DNA of 64,000 nucleotides from Symsagittifera roscoffensis (lineage: Eukaryota > Xenacoelomorpha > Acoela > Convolutidae), in the NCBI RefSeq assembly GCF_963678635.1, contig NC_087066.1, positions 11,702,517 to 11,766,516 on the forward strand, written 5' to 3'. Numbering within the stretch: position 1 is the first letter of the stretch; each line of letters starts with the position of its first letter. Of the stretch, positions 58,444 through 64,000 are shown one piece after another. The position numbers and the translations under genes were made by a program. Below the pieces are notes generated by a model that was not told where the DNA came from, did no database searches, and saw only the letters and a list, made by a program, of their open reading frames with translations.

Positions 58444-59072
58444 TCCGGGTTGATCTCCATAGACCGAAAATGTTAATCGTGCAGTTCCAGAAACTATGCC
58501 TAACCTTTTCTTTGAAAATTTTATGACTAGCCTGATATACACGAAAGTTATTTTTTTCCTGGAGTTATTGCCTGGATACACGAAAATTATTTTAATTCCA
58601 TTTCTCAGAATAACGTTTCAAAAAAGCCCAAAACACCTTTGTTTGTATGCCTTGATCAATGTATGATTAATGAGGGGTAAAATTTGGAAAAAAAAATAAC
58701 CTTTAAGATTTTTTACCGATTTTTAAAACTTTGATACTTTCATTCTATCCTTTGTTCAAGACAAAACTAAGACATTTCAGGTCGTTTGCGATGCATTGTT
58801 TGGTTATTCTTGTTGCGAGTAAGAGAGTAACCAAGGATTTTGCCTCTTGTGTTCGGTGACGAACACATCAAAAACATTTTGAGAAATTAAAATTAAAAAA
58901 AAACATTTTTGTTGTGTTTAGGGGAAAATGCTTGTCATACAATTTCCATAAAAGAAAAATCAAAAGTAAAAAAGCTGTCATGATGTTTTTGTTTTCATGG
59001 ACTGCATTAAAAGTATGGCTAGCATTTTTACATAAATCAAAATTGATTGAGTAGCATTTTTGATCAACTCGG
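58444..59072. mobile_element. TIR element of family R4, about 630 bp
   Basis: The left end TATCCGGGTTGATCTCCATA and right end GTAGCATTTTTGATCAACTCGGGTA show an inverted CCSRGTTGATC match. The AAAATGCTTGTCATACAATTTCC arm motif of the family lies inside near 58925. No protein is recognised. Confidence 0.55.
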
Positions 59073-59930
59073 GTAAAAGAATTGATTGATGTAATACCAG
59101 CTTTTAACAGCAATTCGGATTGGTATTAAGTATCCAGTAGCTGAGATGTTGCTTTTTAAAATGAGAGCTAATTGTTTTGCAACTAGTACAGAGCGTTTCG
59201 AGCAACAAGATGGAAAAAAAGATTCAAACAAATTTTTTTTAAATTTTTTCTATCAAAAATTTTTTCAAAATTTTCTGGAACAACAAAGTGGGGAAGTCAG
59301 CCCCAAATCAATTTTTGCCGAGTTAATTCTGGAAGTTAAAATCGCTCAAAAAATTTTAACTCGAAACTTCTAAAAAAAATGTTATTGACACGGAAAAACT
59401 CACAAAACATTGACACAGAAAAACATTTGAAAAATTGCGCTGCATCACATATTATAAATATCAGAAGTATGTAGCTGGTACTTGCATTTCAAATGATAAT
59501 GGTTTGAAGCACTCGAAATCAAAGCTCATCCCCACCAACAGTTAGCAAAAAACTCTAGGTGTCTAATGACCAAGAAAAGAAAAAACAAATTTTGAAAAAC
59601 TCAACCTTATAAAAATTGGCTCTCTTTTAAAGCATTGAAAGCAAGAAATTGAAATCAAAAATTGCCACTTCAAAAGCAAACGCAATAACCGCACAACCTA
59701 ATCCTGGTAACCTAGTTCTTTTGGATATCCTTAAAGACAAGGATGTTTAAAATCAATCAAAATTTTTACGCATACTCTTAAAGCTACAACAAGGCAGCAA
59801 CAAATGCGCTCAAAAATGGATACTGCTAGTTCTAATTAAGAGTTCCCACAAGAAACTAAATAAAAGCAGCAGTCCTTTATCAAAAGTATCCACATAGGTT
59901 AACTGTCAAAAATAATTCTTTTGAATTGTG
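59073..59930. other. No gene recognised
   Basis: AT-rich DNA with only short frames; the one at 59146-59373 on the plus strand is dominated by F/K/N/E from homopolymer runs. Confidence 0.5.
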
Positions 59931-60508
59931 GAAATTAGCGTCAGAGGCATCCATGAAGAAAGCGAAAGTCATTACTTTTAAATTTACGCGATTCGGTCGG
60001 AAACAGAGGGAGAACGAGAGCATGGAACAGTTTTGGGAGCGTTAAGCGTTTTGATCCGAGGCTGCAATTTTGGATGAAAAAAAGAATCCAGCAAGCGGGA
60101 TGTCTTTATATTTATTAGGAGTAATATCTTTTTTGTTGAACCATCTATTAAGTAGAATTAAAGATGCATGGAATTTTAAAGCCCAAGTGATGCGCTTCAG
60201 TTTGTAGTTGTGAGAGAACGCGGAGAAGTTATGTACAAAAGGTCCAACAGGCTTCCAGATTGACTGTGCGAGACCGGTGTTAATCATATTCTAAAGTAAT
60301 ACCATGCGTTAAAGACGCGGGTTAGTATTGTGGGTATCGAAACAGTTCCAAAAAAGTTTAGTAACGTTTTCCGAAGTTTAGTAACGTATCGCAAAATTAT
60401 GAAAACGAGCGGTCGTTTATTTGTCAAGTTAGAGTCAAAAAGCTGGGTAGCCCATCGCACAGAGTCTGACATCACTGAACGAGGCCAAGGAGAAATCTTG
60501 GGAAACAT
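59930..60508 (-). pseudogene. Possible reverse transcriptase/RNase H remnant (DIRS/Ngaro-like?)
   Basis: Consecutive minus-strand frames read KLRKTLLNFFGTVSIPTILT, NTGLAQSIWKPVGPFVHNFS, LKRITWALKFHASLILLNRW and, after a break, LKVMTFAFFMDASDANFHNS. The spacing from a 'k+rk.L...g..siptr.la.v.G' segment through a W-rich segment to an 'F.DAS' strand recalls the RT-RNase H junction of tyrosine-recombinase retroelements. It is a weak pattern match and the piece is broken by stops. Confidence 0.3.
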
Positions 60509-60509
60509 G

Positions 60510-61900
60510 GTTTTGCCAGTCTAGAGAACTGAGGTTAGAACAATCTGAAGCACGTACTCACAGATGCCTTTTAGTTTCTTAGTAAAGAAACCAGACGACA
60601 GTGCAACTTCAGTAGTGGGGGGAATCAAAATTACGTTTATGTTGAAAACCATTATATTATTTAAGGATATTTTATCAGCCACCCGGGTTTGAAAAAAATT
60701 GAACTATAAAACCGTCGCTGTAAAATAGATCAAGGGTACTATGTTTGCGAAAAAAATGCGAGCGAAACAAACTGAAACTATTGATATAAGAACACTCTAC
60801 TTTTTCACTTACCAATTCTACGGTTCATACCTCTTTTGACGGTTACAACTAAAATATTTAGGGAACTAAAGAAAAAGCCTTCCATTTTCGTTTTGAATGA
60901 GGCAATCTTGTTTTGAGTAGTTTCGTTTGAAATAACAAAATTCATGCAGATGATTGGAAACCAATTCTAAACTCGCCGCGGTTTTTGATTGAGGGTGAAT
61001 TGAAATACGGCATCAAAAGACTAGAAATTTGGACAGCTGTGTGGTCAGTGACTCATTAACAGAACTGTTTATTTCTGGCTCAATCGTAACCAATGCCGAA
61101 CAAGATCACAAAGCTTCCTTAGTATGCTTTTCCGAATAAAAAAACTCAAATACTACACAAACGAGACTGCTTGGCTGGATTGGCGGAGGATTATTTATCC
61201 CCGCATGCAGTAGGAAACGCCGAAATATAAATAGTATATGAACTAGATAATACTTTTGTTGCCGCTCAACTGGGGAACTAACTCGGTTAATAGCGCCATC
61301 TGTCACCGAGAAAACTGAATTGAAGAACGTTCAAAATGACGTCGTTTGCAGAACCAGAAACTTGGCGGGAGTTACATAACCAGAAAGAACGCGCGGCAAA
61401 GAAAACCATTGATGCGTTTAGAAGGTGACTGTTGCACCAAAAAGAATGTTTTGAAAGTGACTGTTGTACCAAAACTGACAAGTAATCAGAGCAAGGCCTA
61501 AGCTGCAAATTAATTTATTTATTGGAAAGGACTGAAAAAGAGAAGAGATACCAAATAACCCGAGGCCGGATGCTAGGGGGATTTGTTGACTTTTAAATTC
61601 TATGGCACAGATTCAATTCGTCAGCATTTGACTGAACTGTAGGCTATACGGTCAAAAAATTTTCCTCGTTTTTTTTTGATTGGCTTGGAGTTTTTGATGC
61701 TGAATTTGTTGCAATATTAACAAAAACGGTTGAAAAAATGAGTTTTATTATAGAGGTTATGTTCAAAAAAGGAATTGAACAATATCACTAAATTTGGTAG
61801 TTATTTCCGACAACTTTCGAATACTTTTCATACTTCCGATGGCATAATAGTTATGAAAGACCAAATGGCTTGTTTAAAACTCGGGTTGTGGATATGAATA
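60510..61900. other. No gene recognised
   Basis: Less AT-rich than its surroundings in places (60.9-61.5 kb), but frames on both strands stay short and unrecognised. It may be further remnant sequence of the element at 59930-60508. Confidence 0.4.
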
Positions 61901-61904
61901 GACA

Positions 61905-62129
61905 ATGCCAGATTACCGCGGCAAGTTGCAAAGAGTGCATCAAATTGAGTATTCACTTAATTTTAAAATACCAGGGTTGGACGTTACGAAATTAGATCCG
62001 ACAGAAGTGCTACCAAGAAATACAGCTGACTTTCTAAGGTCATTTGCCGCAGAATTTCATAAAGTTACATGCCCTACTGAGAGTCAGACGAGCATATCAG
62101 GTTTCGAGAGTGGTTGCAAAGTTCATTAG
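61905..62129 (+). other. Open frame of 74 codons, unrecognised
   Basis: It reads RGKLQRVHQIEYSLNFKIP, GLDVTKLDPTEVLPRNTADF and LRSFAAEFHKVTCPTES, a mixed, protein-like composition unlike the repeat-driven frames nearby. I do not recognise a family. It could be a transposon-protein fragment or an exon; no good splice sites frame it. Confidence 0.25.
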
Positions 62130-62290
62130 TGAATTGTGTTTTGAAAACAAAATCAAATTGATACTCGCGATAATGGTGACTTATCTAGAGCGATGAGATT
62201 AGTGGAACGACGTAGTAGAACTTTTCTTGAACGACTGTTGTCTTACTTTTTCATGAACTGGAGCCTGCGTTAAGAATAGCCTTAGTAGTA

Positions 62291-62502
62291 TTGTATCGTG
62301 TCCCGGATCCTAAGGGGGGGGGGGGTCCTTCCTAAGGGGGGGGTCCTCACGTAAAGCAAAATCCTAGGAAAGGGGTCCTTAATTTTTTGGAGGACCCCTA
62401 TCCTAGGATTTTGTAAATGATCGCAAGTTCCCACCCCTAAAGTAAAAGACCCCCTCCTTAGGATCTTGTTAAGCTGAGCTCAACAACCGGGACGCGATAC
62501 AA
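62291..62502. mobile_element. 212-bp TIR element flanked by TA, with inner hairpin
   Basis: The ends TTGTATCGTGTCCCGG and, inverted, TTGTATCGCGTCCCGG differ at one base; TA flanks both sides (62289-62290 and 62503-62504). A nested hairpin at about 62359-62418 pairs AAAATCCTAGGAAAGGGGTC with its complement, and CCTAAGG motifs occur on both sides. Non-coding, Tc1/mariner-like by flanks. Confidence 0.8.
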
Positions 62503-62880
62503 TAATTCCTTCTAATTCCTTTTAAAGCGGTCCCTTTTCCCGCGATAATTAAAATTAATCGTCCTAATTCCTAAACTTTTCTTTTTCGTCCTAGTTTCAT
62601 GTGGATATCATTTCCTGGCTTTCTTTCTTTTCGTCAAAGATTTGTCATGCTATTAAAGTTTGTTATTGAAAACAAGCCTAAGGATTTCACACATTTGTTT
62701 GAATTAACACTTGGTTTGCGTCTACTAGTTTATTTGCCTGAAGCTATTTATGTTAAAACAGTGATTGAGCTCAATACGAGTATTTTATTAGTTTTAAATT
62801 GGTAAAAACCAAAACATATACAAGTCGAAGTATAAAAAGGACGAACAGTAAAAATCATCTGAAAATATATGTTTCAGACT

Positions 62881-63255
62881 TTAATGTTTATTGTTTTGGT
62901 TTTCTTTGCGCTGTTTTTTAGATGGTCGTTCTTCTGAAGCTTCAGATAAAATAAATGGTTTTTTTATAGGGGGACGTTCACGGACTCGGCTACTACAAGC
63001 TTCTTTTTCTTCTTGCAGCTCTGCTTCTGAGTAGGGCCGCTGTAAAAATCCCCAATCCGGAAGTGTAAAATCGGGAGAACTGTTATCAGTTTCATTGTAT
63101 GAGTTGGCCCACTCGGTGTCCATGTAAATGTCTTCTAGAAAAGGATTTTCTTCAGCGGCTTTATGGCCAAAGGGCACTGTCGAAATTCCGTCGAAAAGTA
63201 GAAAACGTTTTGAGTCGAATGGTGATAATGCAAGTTTGTTTTGTTTCACTGTCAT
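62881..63255 (-). pseudogene. C-terminal fragment of a transposon/virus-like family B DNA polymerase
   Basis: The 124-codon minus-strand frame opens with TVKQNKLALSPFDSKRFLLF and DGISTVPFGH. This is the ending I know from protein-primed family B polymerases of Polinton-type elements and related genomic copies ('v.K.aLs..DdKR.i..DgisTla.GH'). An acidic, then basic tail follows (ENPFLEDIYMDTEW, EERPSKKQRKENQ). Just upstream there is a stop and an apparent frame change in the conserved stretch before TVKQ, and no polymerase motifs are visible out to the window edge, so it is a fragment. AATAAA lies in the last codons (about 62886-62891). Confidence 0.5.
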
Positions 63256-64000
63256 ATGGTGTGACCTTTCGAAACTATATTATAGTTGTACACTCTCATT
63301 GTTTTTCCAGTGAATAATGTGTCCCTGAAAGTTTGGTGGACCAGTTCTCTCTGTGCACTCTGGGGAGGAAAAAGAGCCGAGGTATATTCCGTCTCAAATT
63401 CAATTATTCAAAACTTAAGGAAAATTGATCAGAAGTAAAAAAAAAATCTTTTCACATATGCGCTTCAAGAAACATTATCATTTAGATGATATTAAAAAGT
63501 CAATCAAAAAGTCTTCGCAAAAAAGTCGAAAACTGACAGAATAAAAAGTCACCTCAAGCATAAATATTCCGCATTCCTTCGAAGGTCAGTAGTGAAGTTG
63601 TTCGCTGTTTGTTAGTGTAGATGCTGTTCATAAGTGATGTTTTTTTTTAGAACTTAGGAAAAGAACTGAGTTTTCAAAAAAACTATAAATGAATCGTACA
63701 AAATCAATGTTAAGCATGAACAAGTTAAAATGCTTTTTTTCCTGAAAAAACTACAGCAAAAAACATCGCGACATATTTATATGCGTCTTCACTACTTTCA
63801 ACGACTCTTACTAACAAAAAAGCACAACAAATAGAAATAGCCCGTTGCTGTGCAAGTAGCACAGAAAAATCCATTGCAAAAGTTCGTTTGCCTGAGAGCT
63901 GATCTGAGTGAAAGCCTAAAAAACTGATACATTTAACAGTAAGATCAAAAAAATTTAGTTAAGAAAACAAAAAGAAAACTAACAGCAAAGCCAAACATCA
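63256..64000. other. No gene recognised
   Basis: AT-rich sequence with stops in all frames. The rest of the polymerase would be expected here on the minus strand but is not seen. Confidence 0.45.

Overview
The window looks like AT-rich genomic DNA of an invertebrate animal. The evidence is spliceosomal introns with GT..AG borders, AATAAA signals, a cystathionine beta-synthase and a ZNFX1-type helicase of metazoan character, and a dense load of BEL/Pao, non-LTR, hAT-like and TA-flanked elements. I cannot name the phylum from sequence alone. Only two cellular genes can be supported, and both are on the + strand.

Left end (1-1.6 kb): the last two exons of a cystathionine beta-synthase gene. From 1.6 to 10.5 kb there is no cellular gene. 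This stretch holds decayed fragments resembling Polinton/adintovirus proteins (a minor-capsid-like piece and an adenain-like protease piece), hAT-like MITEs, palindromes, G-rich tracts and a 30-bp minisatellite.

BEL/Pao fossil (about 10.9-26.7 kb, - strand): read from high to low coordinates, there is gag-like sequence, a protease with a degraded active site, reverse transcriptase with a visible FMDD, RNase H, then integrase. Between the RNase H and the integrase C-terminus lies a roughly 10.5-kb tandem array. Each unit of about 1.1 kb is a copy of this element's own segment running from the RNase H end to the integrase core. The units are further arranged in a 3.36-3.38-kb higher-order period.

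Middle (27-48 kb): repeats only. These are a 916-bp TIR element flanked by TA, a 688-bp satellite in four copies, two tandem 2.9-kb units each carrying a dead non-LTR reverse transcriptase, a 0.54-kb hairpin-rich element family, and several hAT-like MITEs.

Right part (48.7-57 kb): a two-exon gene for a predicted 1,947-residue protein. It has an RGG-rich N-terminus, a ZNFX1-like SF1 helicase and NFX1-type zinc fingers, and it ends in two tandem PARP-type ADP-ribosyltransferase domains that both keep H-Y-E. Its single 2.4-kb intron contains a foldback element and a hAT-like MITE nested inside another, each with an 8-bp target duplication. From 57 to 64 kb there are TIR elements, a possible tyrosine-recombinase-type retroelement remnant, and the C-terminal piece of a transposon or virus-like family B DNA polymerase.
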